Source: Poseidonibacter ostreae (lineage in GTDB: Bacteria > Campylobacterota > Campylobacteria > Campylobacterales > Arcobacteraceae). Taken from it: a stretch of DNA of 54,724 nucleotides. Below are positions 47,036-54,724 of the stretch, in pieces. The stretch lies in the NCBI RefSeq assembly GCF_009208075.1, contig NZ_WFKJ01000015.1:1-54724 (forward strand), written 5' to 3'. A program made the position numbers and the translations under genes. The number at the start of each line of letters is the position of its first letter. Position 1 is the first letter of the stretch. A model generated the notes under the pieces. That model was not told the origin of the DNA. It searched no databases and saw only the letters and a list, made by a program, of their open reading frames with translations.

Positions 47036-47959
47036 TTGTTATATAAAGATTTTAAAACTAGTATTAAATCCTTAGGATTTTTATCAATTGAAGATTTTAT
47101 GAAATATATTGGGGTTACATCAGCAGATGTATTAAAGTGGGAAGAAAAAGATGATGTTCCTTATACTGTTTCATTAATAGTTCATTTGTTAAAAGGGGAG
47201 AAAAACCTTCCTAATGATAGTGCTTTAGATAATGTAATTGAAGAGTGTTTACCTTTAGCATCACTTTTAGAAGAATCATCTTCTTTCCCTCATAAACTAG
47301 AAGAGATGTTTTTATTACAAAAACAATTAAATGACTCAACAAATGGTAAGAACTGGGAATTAGGTATTAATAGATTTGGTAAGGATATTAATTGGTTAAG
47401 ATGTATTCATATGGAAGTTGCAGAGTTGATTGAATCAACTCCATGGAAACATTGGAAAAATATCAATGCACAGCCTGATATGAATAATATTCATGTAGAG
47501 CTTGTGGATATCTGGCACTTCTTAATGTCTTATATTTTACAAGAAACAAATGTTCCTAAAGCAGTTTCTTTAGTTAATACACATTGTATTTATGAAGCAG
47601 TTGAAGATGTTGATGTAAAAGCAATGGTTAAAGAATCTGAAAAACTATCTTATATTTCACTTGCAATTGAAACTGGTAATATGCCAACATTTTCTGGAAT
47701 TGAAAGATTTATAGATCAATTCTTCAGATGTTGTAAAATTTCAGGATTATCTTTTACTTGGTTACAAAAACTTTATATTGGTAAAAATTGTTTAAATAAG
47801 TTTAGACAAGATAATGGATATAAAGAGGGCTCTTACATAAAAGAGTGGAACGGAAGAGAAGATAATGTTGTAATGGTAGAAATTATTGAAACTATGGATA
47901 ATGTTAGTTTTGATATATTATATGAAGAGCTAACACAAGCATATAATAAATGTAAGTAA
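47036..47959 (+). CDS. Dimeric (all-alpha) dUTPase with N-terminal extension
   Basis: 307 residues from a TTG, supported by AGGAG at 47025-47029. The C-terminal 215 residues are the MazG-fold dUTP/dUDP pyrophosphatase of Campylobacter: MFLLQKQLNDSTNGKNWELG, HMEVAELIESTPWKHWK, VELVDIWHFLMS (ExxE and ExxD metal ligands) and GREDNVVMVEI. It removes dUTP and supplies dUMP. About 85 extra N-terminal residues resemble a helix-turn-helix (LSIEDFMKYIGVTSADVLKW), an uncommon addition. Ends at a strong terminator. Confidence 0.85.
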   Translation: MLYKDFKTSIKSLGFLSIEDFMKYIGVTSADVLKWEEKDDVPYTVSLIVHLLKGEKNLPNDSALDNVIEECLPLASLLEESSSFPHKLEEMFLLQKQLNDSTNGKNWELGINRFGKDINWLRCIHMEVAELIESTPWKHWKNINAQPDMNNIHVELVDIWHFLMSYILQETNVPKAVSLVNTHCIYEAVEDVDVKAMVKESEKLSYISLAIETGNMPTFSGIERFIDQFFRCCKISGLSFTWLQKLYIGKNCLNKFRQDNGYKEGSYIKEWNGREDNVVMVEIIETMDNVSFDILYEELTQAYNKCK

Positions 47960-47965
47960 AAAAAG

Positions 47966-47998
47966 AAATAGCTTAGTAAATAAATTACTAAGCTATTT
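47966..47998. terminator. Bidirectional terminator after dUTPase
   Basis: Perfect 14-bp stem (47966-47979 with 47985-47998), 5-base loop, with A- and T-runs on either side. It lies between convergent genes. Confidence 0.85.
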
Positions 47999-48000
47999 TT

Positions 48001-48501
48001 TTAAGAATAATCGTTTTTATAATCTACATAATGAGCAGCATGATTTATTAATCCTTGCTCATCTTCACTTGATAATTGTTTTACAACTTTAGCAGGACTT
48101 CCCATAATTAAAGAATTAGGTGGAAAAACTTTTCCAGCTGTAACAAGTGAATTAGCTCCAACAATTGAGCCTTTACCAATTACAGCATTATCTAAAATTG
48201 TTGCACTCATTCCAATTAAACAGTTATCTTCGATTTTACAACCATGTAACATTACTTTATGTCCTACAGTTACATTATCTCCAATAATTGTTTGAGAATC
48301 AACATCTGTATGAATCATTGATAAATCTTGAATATTTGTATTTTTGCCAATAGTAACTGTACTAACATCAGCTCTTACAACACATTGAAACCATATTGAA
48401 GAGTTCTCTGCTATTGTAACTTGTCCAATAACATCAGCGCTTGGAGCAATCCAAGCTTTTGGGTCAATCTTTGGATAATATTCTTTAAACTTTAAAATCA
48501 T
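48001..48501 (-). CDS. Gamma-carbonic anhydrase family protein
   Basis: 166 residues of left-handed beta-helix hexapeptide repeats. The three zinc His are visible: IHTD (about 65), GHKVMLHG (two His about 82 and 87). N-terminal YYPKIDPKAWIAPSADVIGQV is typical. Gamma-CA proteins hydrate CO2 or act as structural/acyl-binding relatives. Its start lies 8 bases after the M14 carboxypeptidase gene, so it ends the operon, though its functional tie to it is not clear. Confidence 0.9.
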   Translation of the reverse strand: MILKFKEYYPKIDPKAWIAPSADVIGQVTIAENSSIWFQCVVRADVSTVTIGKNTNIQDLSMIHTDVDSQTIIGDNVTVGHKVMLHGCKIEDNCLIGMSATILDNAVIGKGSIVGANSLVTAGKVFPPNSLIMGSPAKVVKQLSSEDEQGLINHAAHYVDYKNDYS

Positions 48502-48509
48502 TATTTCTC

Positions 48510-51095
48510 CTACTTTGCTTCATACTTTAATATGATAGGTTCAGAATAGTTTGGAACTTCATCATAAGTAAAAATAGCATAATATTTATCAATATCTAAA
48601 GCGCCAAAATCATCATAAGTATAGTTATCCATACCTGCAAAAAGTTTTTGTCCATCATGAGTAGAATAGGGCTCTCTATAGGCATTTTTCATAACTTTTA
48701 CCCCTTTTAAATCACTATGTTTAGGGTTTGTCCATGTTAATTTAATCTTTCCATTTTCATTAATTAATTGAGCGTTTTCAACTTGTGGTAAAGCTTCTCT
48801 TCTTTTTGGAATATGTTCAATTATAAGTTTAGGACTTAAAGATTGATTTTGTGTTTCCCATGATACTGTTTTATTTTTTATAGCTTTTCTTGATGTTGTT
48901 GGTTTTAAAACAAAGGCAACATCACTTTTATCTTTTAGCTTTTCATTTAAAGTGATTTCAGAAAAAGTATCAAATGTAAAATATTGAGTTTGATTGTTTT
49001 TTAACTCATTTGCACTTACATCATAACCAATATTTTGAATAATCTCTCTATTGGAAATACCTTCATAATCTTTATCAATATTTTCATCTACAAACTCTAA
49101 ATGGAATCTAATATCGTCTTTAATATAAATCTTTGTAGAGTTTAACTCGAAATAAGCTCTTGTAATAAAAGTTTCAGCATATGGTGGTAATGAAGAAATA
49201 TTAAACTCAAAAGTAGAATATATTTTACATCCATTTTCATCATATCCTGAACTTAGTTCATCTGTTTTTACGCCATCTTTACTTAAAGTATATAAAGCCT
49301 TTGGGTATAAAACTGAAACAGTTGGTTTAATAGTATAAGTAACTTCTAGTCTAGGTCTATAAGGTAATCCATAACCATACTTACCATATCCAATATCCCA
49401 TTGCATCATCTGTCTAGTTCTACCAATAATAAGCTCTTTAGGACCTTCAACTCTTAGAGTTACTTGACCATTTTTTGCAACTTTTTGTAAACATTCACAT
49501 TCAATCCCTGAAAGTTCCCATGTTCTCCAAATACCTTGAGTTAATTTATCAGAAGATGTTGGTCTACCAATATATTGTAATATTTTCATATTATCAACAT
49601 CATCAAAATCTGTAATATCACCCATTGTTTCTTGGTCTACAATACCAACATTCCATTCACCATATTTTTCAATAGTTGTTGAAACCCTATTAATAGGATA
49701 TAAGTTGAAATCTGCAGATTTAATAATTGCATTATCAGGAAGTGAAGAAACATTTATTGTAATAATTGAGTAAGAGATACCCTTATTTTCATCAACACCA
49801 ACAAATAAAGAGTTTACACCAAAGTGTTTTGCATTATTATTTAAGTTTTCCGCAACATAGCCTGTATCTTTAGAGTTTGCATAATAAGTTCTTGAAAATT
49901 CATCATATTCAGGATCTGTTCTAAGTCTAATTTGAGGATAAAATGGCGATTTTTGGTTTGTTTTTTTATTTACAACTCTAATATTATAATAATAGTCTTT
50001 ATTACTTTGTAGGTTAATATCACTAAACTCTAGATTTTGAGTTCTTGCAATTAAATTTGAACCATTACAAAAAGATTTATCTTTTAAACTTCTATATATT
50101 TCAAAAAACACATCTTCTTTGCTTGTATAAGACCATTTAAGATTAACATGATTTGAACCAATCTCTGTGATTTCAAAAGAGTCAACTCTTGTAATTGTAC
50201 TTTTTTTATCATAATTTGGAACTTCTTTAACAGCTGCTAGTAAAGCAGGAATATGCTCTCTTACATGCTCATCCATATCATCCATATAATCAGATATATT
50301 TCTAGTACCAACTTCTACAACACTTGAAATAATACCTCTTGAGTGATAAAATTCTCTTCCTGAACCTGAAATAAGTTTAGTAGGTGGTTTACCTTGATGA
50401 ATACCATATTCTCTACCTGATATTTTTTTTATCTCTTCTGCCATATTTGCACAAAGAGTATTCATATCTGTAGTATCAATTGTATCTTCATGTCTAAAAT
50501 CATGTGCAGGGAAAAATACATTTCCTTGTGAGTGATAATCTAAAGCAATTGAAATATTTTCATGAGCTTCAACAAAATCTCTTAAAGCTCTTGTTTCTGG
50601 TTCTGAAAATGGTTCAGGTCCTCCATATACATTTGATGAAGGAACAGAAGATTTTACATATCCAATTGGAAAGTTTCTATTTAAATCAACTCCATATGTT
50701 CCATCTGCATTTACTCTTCTATTTTTTCTCCAAAAAGAGAAGTGGTTTTTTGAGTATTCATATCCATCTGGATTTGCACAAGGAACCATATAAATAGTTG
50801 TATTTTCTAAGTATGCTTGAATTGTTGGGTCGTTTTCATAGTTTTCTAAGACATATTTAGCAAACTCTATTGCTAATTCATGTCCAACCCATTCTCTTGC
50901 ATGAATAGTTCCTGTAAAAAATAGGGCAGGTCTTGTATGTGCTGTTTTAATATCTTTAGAGATAGTAATTAAATTAATATCTCTTTTTTCCCAAGTTTTT
51001 CCAATTGACTCTAACTTAATATATTTAGAGTATTTATTTTCTAGATCTTTGAAAATATCAGTAGACTCATTATATGATCTATAAAGTTGTTTCAA
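48510..51095 (-). CDS. Large M14 zinc carboxypeptidase, multidomain
   Basis: 861 residues. M14 peptidase domain (about 1-295): zinc ligands H65 and E68 (IHAREWVG) and H188 (LDYHSQG), Arg in DLNRNFP (R140), and catalytic E261 (VVEVGTR). Then a fibronectin-III-like domain (about 300-400), two DNRLRE-type beta domains (about 405-600 and 602-775) and a final fibronectin-like domain (about 780-861). No signal peptide is visible and the upstream gene ends 3 bases before, so no extension is possible. That is odd, because these beta domains are usually on secreted proteins. Third-to-last gene of the ATP-grasp operon. Confidence 0.85.
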   Translation of the reverse strand: MKQLYRSYNESTDIFKDLENKYSKYIKLESIGKTWEKRDINLITISKDIKTAHTRPALFFTGTIHAREWVGHELAIEFAKYVLENYENDPTIQAYLENTTIYMVPCANPDGYEYSKNHFSFWRKNRRVNADGTYGVDLNRNFPIGYVKSSVPSSNVYGGPEPFSEPETRALRDFVEAHENISIALDYHSQGNVFFPAHDFRHEDTIDTTDMNTLCANMAEEIKKISGREYGIHQGKPPTKLISGSGREFYHSRGIISSVVEVGTRNISDYMDDMDEHVREHIPALLAAVKEVPNYDKKSTITRVDSFEITEIGSNHVNLKWSYTSKEDVFFEIYRSLKDKSFCNGSNLIARTQNLEFSDINLQSNKDYYYNIRVVNKKTNQKSPFYPQIRLRTDPEYDEFSRTYYANSKDTGYVAENLNNNAKHFGVNSLFVGVDENKGISYSIITINVSSLPDNAIIKSADFNLYPINRVSTTIEKYGEWNVGIVDQETMGDITDFDDVDNMKILQYIGRPTSSDKLTQGIWRTWELSGIECECLQKVAKNGQVTLRVEGPKELIIGRTRQMMQWDIGYGKYGYGLPYRPRLEVTYTIKPTVSVLYPKALYTLSKDGVKTDELSSGYDENGCKIYSTFEFNISSLPPYAETFITRAYFELNSTKIYIKDDIRFHLEFVDENIDKDYEGISNREIIQNIGYDVSANELKNNQTQYFTFDTFSEITLNEKLKDKSDVAFVLKPTTSRKAIKNKTVSWETQNQSLSPKLIIEHIPKRREALPQVENAQLINENGKIKLTWTNPKHSDLKGVKVMKNAYREPYSTHDGQKLFAGMDNYTYDDFGALDIDKYYAIFTYDEVPNYSEPIILKYEAK

Positions 51096-51098
51096 AAA

Positions 51099-52613
51099 TT
51101 ATTCTCCTATTTTTAATCTAGATTTTAATTGTGTAAATTTACTTTTACCAATTCCTTCAATATCTTTTAATTGGTCTAAGTCTGTAAATACTTCAATTTT
51201 TTCTTTAAAATCTAAAATGATTTTTGCAAGTTTAGCACCAATACCTTTTATTTTCTTTAAAGTATTCTCATCTGCATGATTAATATCAACTCTCATATCA
51301 GCAATATTTTCATCCCATGTTTCAATCATTTGCTCATCAATTGATTCAATTTCTAATAAATCACTTGCATCTGTGATTGTATTATTTTCTTTAAATTCTA
51401 TGATATCAATTGCTAAATCATCTTCCATTCCATGTAATGTCATTAAATCAGTTAAAGATGCAGTATTAAAGTTTATTTTATTTAATGATGCTTCATCTTT
51501 AATATGTTTTGTTTGAATGTCTTCAAGTTTTACATAGTTTGGTAATTTATCATAAGAATACTCTTCTGGATAATCACTTGGATCATTTAATAGAGTTTTT
51601 TCCATATCAAAAGTATCATCTTTTTCATTTATAAAAAATGCTCCATCACAAGATGGTTTATATTTACTAAATCCAATATGTCTCATTGTTCTTAATAATG
51701 AAGGATCAATTTTACCTAATTCAACCCATGAATATAAAGGTACATGAGGCATTGGAAATTTACCATTTGAGAAATCCCACATTAAGTATTGACAAATCCA
51801 GTCTCTAATATATGGGAAAGCAGCAAAAGCAGTTGCACACTCTAGAATATATGGTTTGTCATCATTTGCATCAATTGCAATATCACAAGCCCAATATTCA
51901 GCTTTTGCAGCTTTAGAAGCTTTAACTGCAAGTTCAAGTGCATTCATAGGAACATTTTCATAAGACATTGTTCCACCTTGAGAAGTATTTGTAATCCATT
52001 CTCCATCACCTGAGAATCTCCAGAAAGCACAAACAGGTTTATGACCTATTAACATTACTCTTAAATCTCCAGAATATTTTAAATCTATTCCGTTTTGAGT
52101 ATAAACAGGGTCATATTTTTCTTTTTCTAATAAATCATGAGCTTCTTTAAAATTATCCGCTTTATGTACATAATAACCACCATAGTTTGAAGGACCATAA
52201 GATTTTTTAATGATTTGTGGGTATGTTGCTTCATTTTTTAAATAATCATAAGCTTTTTCTTTATTTTGATGAAAAATCTTTGTTTTAGGAATAGAGATAT
52301 CATGTTTTTCACAAAATAGCGTTACATTCTCTTTTGATTTATTTGGAAACTGTGTTTCAAGTGATGGAACAAATCTAACATGAGGAAGTTCATTTGAAAT
52401 TTCTCTAAATGTTTCATAAGCAGTTGCTGGGATATTTCCAATTAATACATCAATTTTTTTTGCTCTAACTTCATTGATAAATCTTTGTTTATCTTTTCCC
52501 CAATGATATGTAACAGTCTCTATTTTATTTGGCCAACCTTTAAAGTTTGAATAATCAAAAAACCTTAAAACGTAATCCATATACAAAAAGCCTAACTTTG
52601 GTAATTTACTCAT
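51099..52613 (-). CDS. ATP-grasp ligase fused to helix-hairpin-helix repeats
   Basis: 504 residues. ATP-grasp domain (about 1-330): PQIIKKSYGPSNYGGYYVHK, the strand DLRVMLIGHKPVCAFWRFSG, ITNTSQGGTMSYENV and the metal-binding CDIAIDANDDKPYILECATAFAAFP. After a linker with no known fold (about 330-400), two ComEA-type helix-hairpin-helix units (about 400-445 and 450-504; INFNTASLTDLMTLHGM, VDINHADENTLKKIKGIG, LKDIEGIGKSK) form the C-terminus. An ATP-dependent carboxylate-amine ligase joined to a DNA- or protein-binding module is unusual. Confidence 0.8.
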   Translation of the reverse strand: MSKLPKLGFLYMDYVLRFFDYSNFKGWPNKIETVTYHWGKDKQRFINEVRAKKIDVLIGNIPATAYETFREISNELPHVRFVPSLETQFPNKSKENVTLFCEKHDISIPKTKIFHQNKEKAYDYLKNEATYPQIIKKSYGPSNYGGYYVHKADNFKEAHDLLEKEKYDPVYTQNGIDLKYSGDLRVMLIGHKPVCAFWRFSGDGEWITNTSQGGTMSYENVPMNALELAVKASKAAKAEYWACDIAIDANDDKPYILECATAFAAFPYIRDWICQYLMWDFSNGKFPMPHVPLYSWVELGKIDPSLLRTMRHIGFSKYKPSCDGAFFINEKDDTFDMEKTLLNDPSDYPEEYSYDKLPNYVKLEDIQTKHIKDEASLNKINFNTASLTDLMTLHGMEDDLAIDIIEFKENNTITDASDLLEIESIDEQMIETWDENIADMRVDINHADENTLKKIKGIGAKLAKIILDFKEKIEVFTDLDQLKDIEGIGKSKFTQLKSRLKIGE

Positions 52614-52635
52614 CTCTTTCCTTTTTTCTTATAAT

Positions 52636-53538
52636 TTATTTTTTTGTTTTTCTATCTATTAAATCTACGATTAAATCAATTTTTTTATTATTGAAATCTA
52701 AACCCATTTTTTCTTGTTCAGGTGTTGCAAATGCTGGTATTCCATTTACTTCTAATACTACATACTCTTCTTTTTTTCTATCATATATAATATCAACACC
52801 AGCTATATCTAATCCTGTAACTTTAGTAGCATTTAGTGCCAAATTGATTACATCATCATTTGGTTCCCTCATAAATACACTTCCACCACTAGTTACATTC
52901 GTTCTCCAATCAGCACCTGAAGCTTTTCTTCCATAACATCCAACAAACTGTCCATCTACAATATCTACTCTATAATCAGTATTATCATAATCAATAAATT
53001 TCTCTACATAGAAATATCTTAAATCCATTTGATTTAAAAATGGCATTAACATATCAAGTGTTTCTTGATTTTCAATCTTTGTAAGTCCAACACCACCCCA
53101 GCCGTCTGTTGGTTTATAAACCATTTTATTCCATTTTTTCATTATTGTTTTTAAATGATGAGTATCATCTCTATGACATAGTTTATAATCAGCAGTTTGA
53201 ATTCCATGCTGTCTTAATAAATAAGATGTTTGAAACTTATCTTCACTTAATTCAAATGATTCAAAAGAGTTTATCATTGGAATTATACGATTTAAAGCTT
53301 TTGATAAATAGACTTGATATTGAGTTTGCTCACCTGCATTGTACGAGAAAAATAGGTCTAGTTTATCAACTTTTTTATCTTCCCATATAATATGACTATT
53401 TTTAGCAACTGCATCTCTTAAATTAATTCCAGGAGTTACTGCTATATCTCTTTCATTTAATTTAGTAATAATCTTTTTTTGAATTTCATCTCCACCACCA
53501 TTTTGATATAACCACATACCGATTTTTCTCTTACTCAT
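52636..53538 (-). CDS. RimK-like ATP-grasp ligase
   Basis: 300 residues. The ATP-grasp pattern is clear: MVYKPTDGWGGVGLTKIE (nucleotide loop), YRVDIVDGQFVGCYGRKA, WRTNVTSGGSVFM, and the magnesium-binding DIAGVDIIYDRK ... VLEVNGIPAF. RimK-type enzymes join an amino acid or peptide to a carboxyl group using ATP. Substrate unknown. It is 24 bases from the M20 gene and 22 from the HhH-fused ligase gene on the same strand, so the four genes look like one operon. Confidence 0.87.
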   Translation of the reverse strand: MSKRKIGMWLYQNGGGDEIQKKIITKLNERDIAVTPGINLRDAVAKNSHIIWEDKKVDKLDLFFSYNAGEQTQYQVYLSKALNRIIPMINSFESFELSEDKFQTSYLLRQHGIQTADYKLCHRDDTHHLKTIMKKWNKMVYKPTDGWGGVGLTKIENQETLDMLMPFLNQMDLRYFYVEKFIDYDNTDYRVDIVDGQFVGCYGRKASGADWRTNVTSGGSVFMREPNDDVINLALNATKVTGLDIAGVDIIYDRKKEEYVVLEVNGIPAFATPEQEKMGLDFNNKKIDLIVDLIDRKTKK

Positions 53539-53562
53539 AACGCCCCCTAAAAAAATATTATA

Positions 53563-54654
53563 CTATTTCTGGAAATACTTTAAAATGTCTGACATCAAGT
53601 TTATTCTTTGTTCAAACGTTTCTTTTAAAGCTCTTTCTTTTTTAGTATGATCTCCATCTCCAAATGGTCCAAATCCATCAATTGTTGTAACCCCACAACT
53701 TGAAACATGATTTGCATCACTTACTCCACCTCTTTTTTCTGTTGGAATTGTAGTTCCCGTAATCTCCTCTATTTGTTTAATAAGTTTTGCTTGATTTTCA
53801 TTTGCTTCCATTACATCTCTTTGTATTAAACCACTAAGAGTAGAAGTTGTACCTTTGATATAAGAAGTATTTGTAATTTTATCTAATGAAGATAGTAATC
53901 TATCTCTTTCTTTATTTGTCGTGTATCTGATTTCTAATAACATTTCACACTTAGGAGATATAGTATTTGCTCCAATACCACCCGTGATTTTCCCTACGTT
54001 TACAGTTGTTCCTAAATCTAAGTTTGTTAATTTTGAAAGTTCTTGTAATTTATAAGAAGCTTCAAGGTTTGCATCTATTCCTTTTAAGTATGAAGTTCCA
54101 GCATGTGCAGGAATACCTTCAACTAATATAGTAAAAGTACCAACACCTTTTCTTCCCGTAACTACTTCTAAATTAGGACCTGCTGCTTCAAATACAAAGC
54201 ATAAGTCATAATTTTTTGCAATATCTAATGTAACATGCTTAGAATCATCACTACCACTCTCTTCATCAGAAACAATTAAAAAATCAATATTTGTTATTTC
54301 ATTATTGTTTTTATAAAGATTTCTAAGAGATTCTAAGGCTACAATATTTCCACCTTTCATATCACAAACACCAGGTCCATAAACCCAAGTATCATCTTGT
54401 GTAAAGCCTTCAAAAGTTCCTTGTGGAAATACTGTATCATTATGACCTAATAATAAAATATTTTTTAAGTTCTCTTTTCTTTTACTTGTAAATAATTGGT
54501 GATTCCCAATTTCTTCTCTTTGAAAAACAGTCTCTTCAAAACCTAATTCTTTTAGCCAAGAAGACATTATCTTTCCAACAGTATCAACACCTTCTTTATT
54601 TTTTGTGTACGAGTTGATATTTATAATTTTCTCTAAATCATTTAAGTAGTTCAT
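53563..54654 (-). CDS. M20 carboxypeptidase, glutamate carboxypeptidase-like
   Basis: 363 residues. Di-zinc ligands H71 and D73 (LLGHNDTVFP), D98 (GVCDMKGGN), E131-E132 (SDEESGS), E156 (FVFEAAGP) and H336 (GDGDHTKKER) are all present. The dimerisation lid contains VEGIPAHAGTSYLKGID. It fits the carboxypeptidase G2/ArgE-like branch that removes C-terminal acidic residues, though the exact substrate is unknown. First gene of the operon with two ATP-grasp ligases and the M14 enzyme. Its promoter lies in the last 70 bases of the window. Confidence 0.85.
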   Translation of the reverse strand: MNYLNDLEKIININSYTKNKEGVDTVGKIMSSWLKELGFEETVFQREEIGNHQLFTSKRKENLKNILLLGHNDTVFPQGTFEGFTQDDTWVYGPGVCDMKGGNIVALESLRNLYKNNNEITNIDFLIVSDEESGSDDSKHVTLDIAKNYDLCFVFEAAGPNLEVVTGRKGVGTFTILVEGIPAHAGTSYLKGIDANLEASYKLQELSKLTNLDLGTTVNVGKITGGIGANTISPKCEMLLEIRYTTNKERDRLLSSLDKITNTSYIKGTTSTLSGLIQRDVMEANENQAKLIKQIEEITGTTIPTEKRGGVSDANHVSSCGVTTIDGFGPFGDGDHTKKERALKETFEQRINLMSDILKYFQK

Positions 54655-54724
54655 GAATTTTTTCCATACTTTTAATGTAGTTTGATAGAAATTTTACATA
54701 AATTTAATAGTAGCCTAGAAGCTC

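Overview
The window is a strongly AT-rich bacterial chromosome segment that reads as Campylobacterota, most likely an Arcobacter-like genome. Pointers are the fused ResB-CcsA cytochrome c biogenesis protein, the dimeric (MazG-fold) dUTPase, CmoB, several sensor kinases with the AHQW[RK]QPL H-box, frequent TTG/GTG starts and A/T-ending codons throughout. This is inference from gene content. I saw no tRNA, rRNA, insertion sequence or CRISPR array.

Layout. 1-6.7 kb is accessory. It holds dapE, an iteron-like 28-bp direct-repeat array in front of satD and a DUF3307-tail membrane gene, then a decayed fragment of a hipA-hipB-X module, a short SMC/DUF2326-like ATPase, an intact hipA-hipB-X module with a clear operator/promoter, and a possible PD-(D/E)XK nuclease on the other strand. 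6.7-12.6 kb has single genes: a CBS protein, EamA and AEC transporters, YjdM/PhnA, aldo/keto reductase, GyrI-like protein, DsbC-like protein and nitroreductase. 12.6-16.4 kb is a complete molybdate operon (modE-modA-mop-modB-dsrE-like-modC) with a ModE-box-like site in front of modE. 16.6-24.8 kb has a duplicated leucine-rich-repeat protein, an ABC-F ATPase, thioesterase, ligA, a methyltransferase, DUF2461, and a membrane pair containing an Mrr-like domain that lacks its catalytic residues. 24.8-28 kb holds two divergent receiver-domain signalling genes and DUF1853. 28-37.3 kb has pepD, ccsBA, cmoB, two tandem degenerate GGDEF paralogues, an MBL hydrolase, DUF455 and an unknown gene. 37.3-47.9 kb has a YwqK-repeat lipoprotein, trpB, a periplasmic binding protein followed by a CHASE-GGDEF-EAL gene broken by a one-base frameshift, dnaJ, recR with a small Cys-rich ORF, a PAS histidine kinase and dUTPase. 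48-54.7 kb is a compact minus-strand operon: M20 carboxypeptidase, RimK-like ATP-grasp ligase, ATP-grasp ligase fused to helix-hairpin-helix repeats, a large M14 carboxypeptidase, and gamma-carbonic anhydrase.

How the genes work together. The last operon pairs two peptide-bond-forming ligases with two carboxypeptidases. It is the best candidate for an undescribed system, either making and trimming a peptide or adding and removing an amino-acid tail on a protein. The hipA-hipB-X locus and its scrambled relic just upstream are the best candidate for a small mobile or repeatedly duplicated toxin-antitoxin unit. Signalling capacity is high: two histidine kinases, a receiver-PAS protein, one intact GGDEF-EAL enzyme (once repaired) and two GGDEF proteins that have lost the signature.
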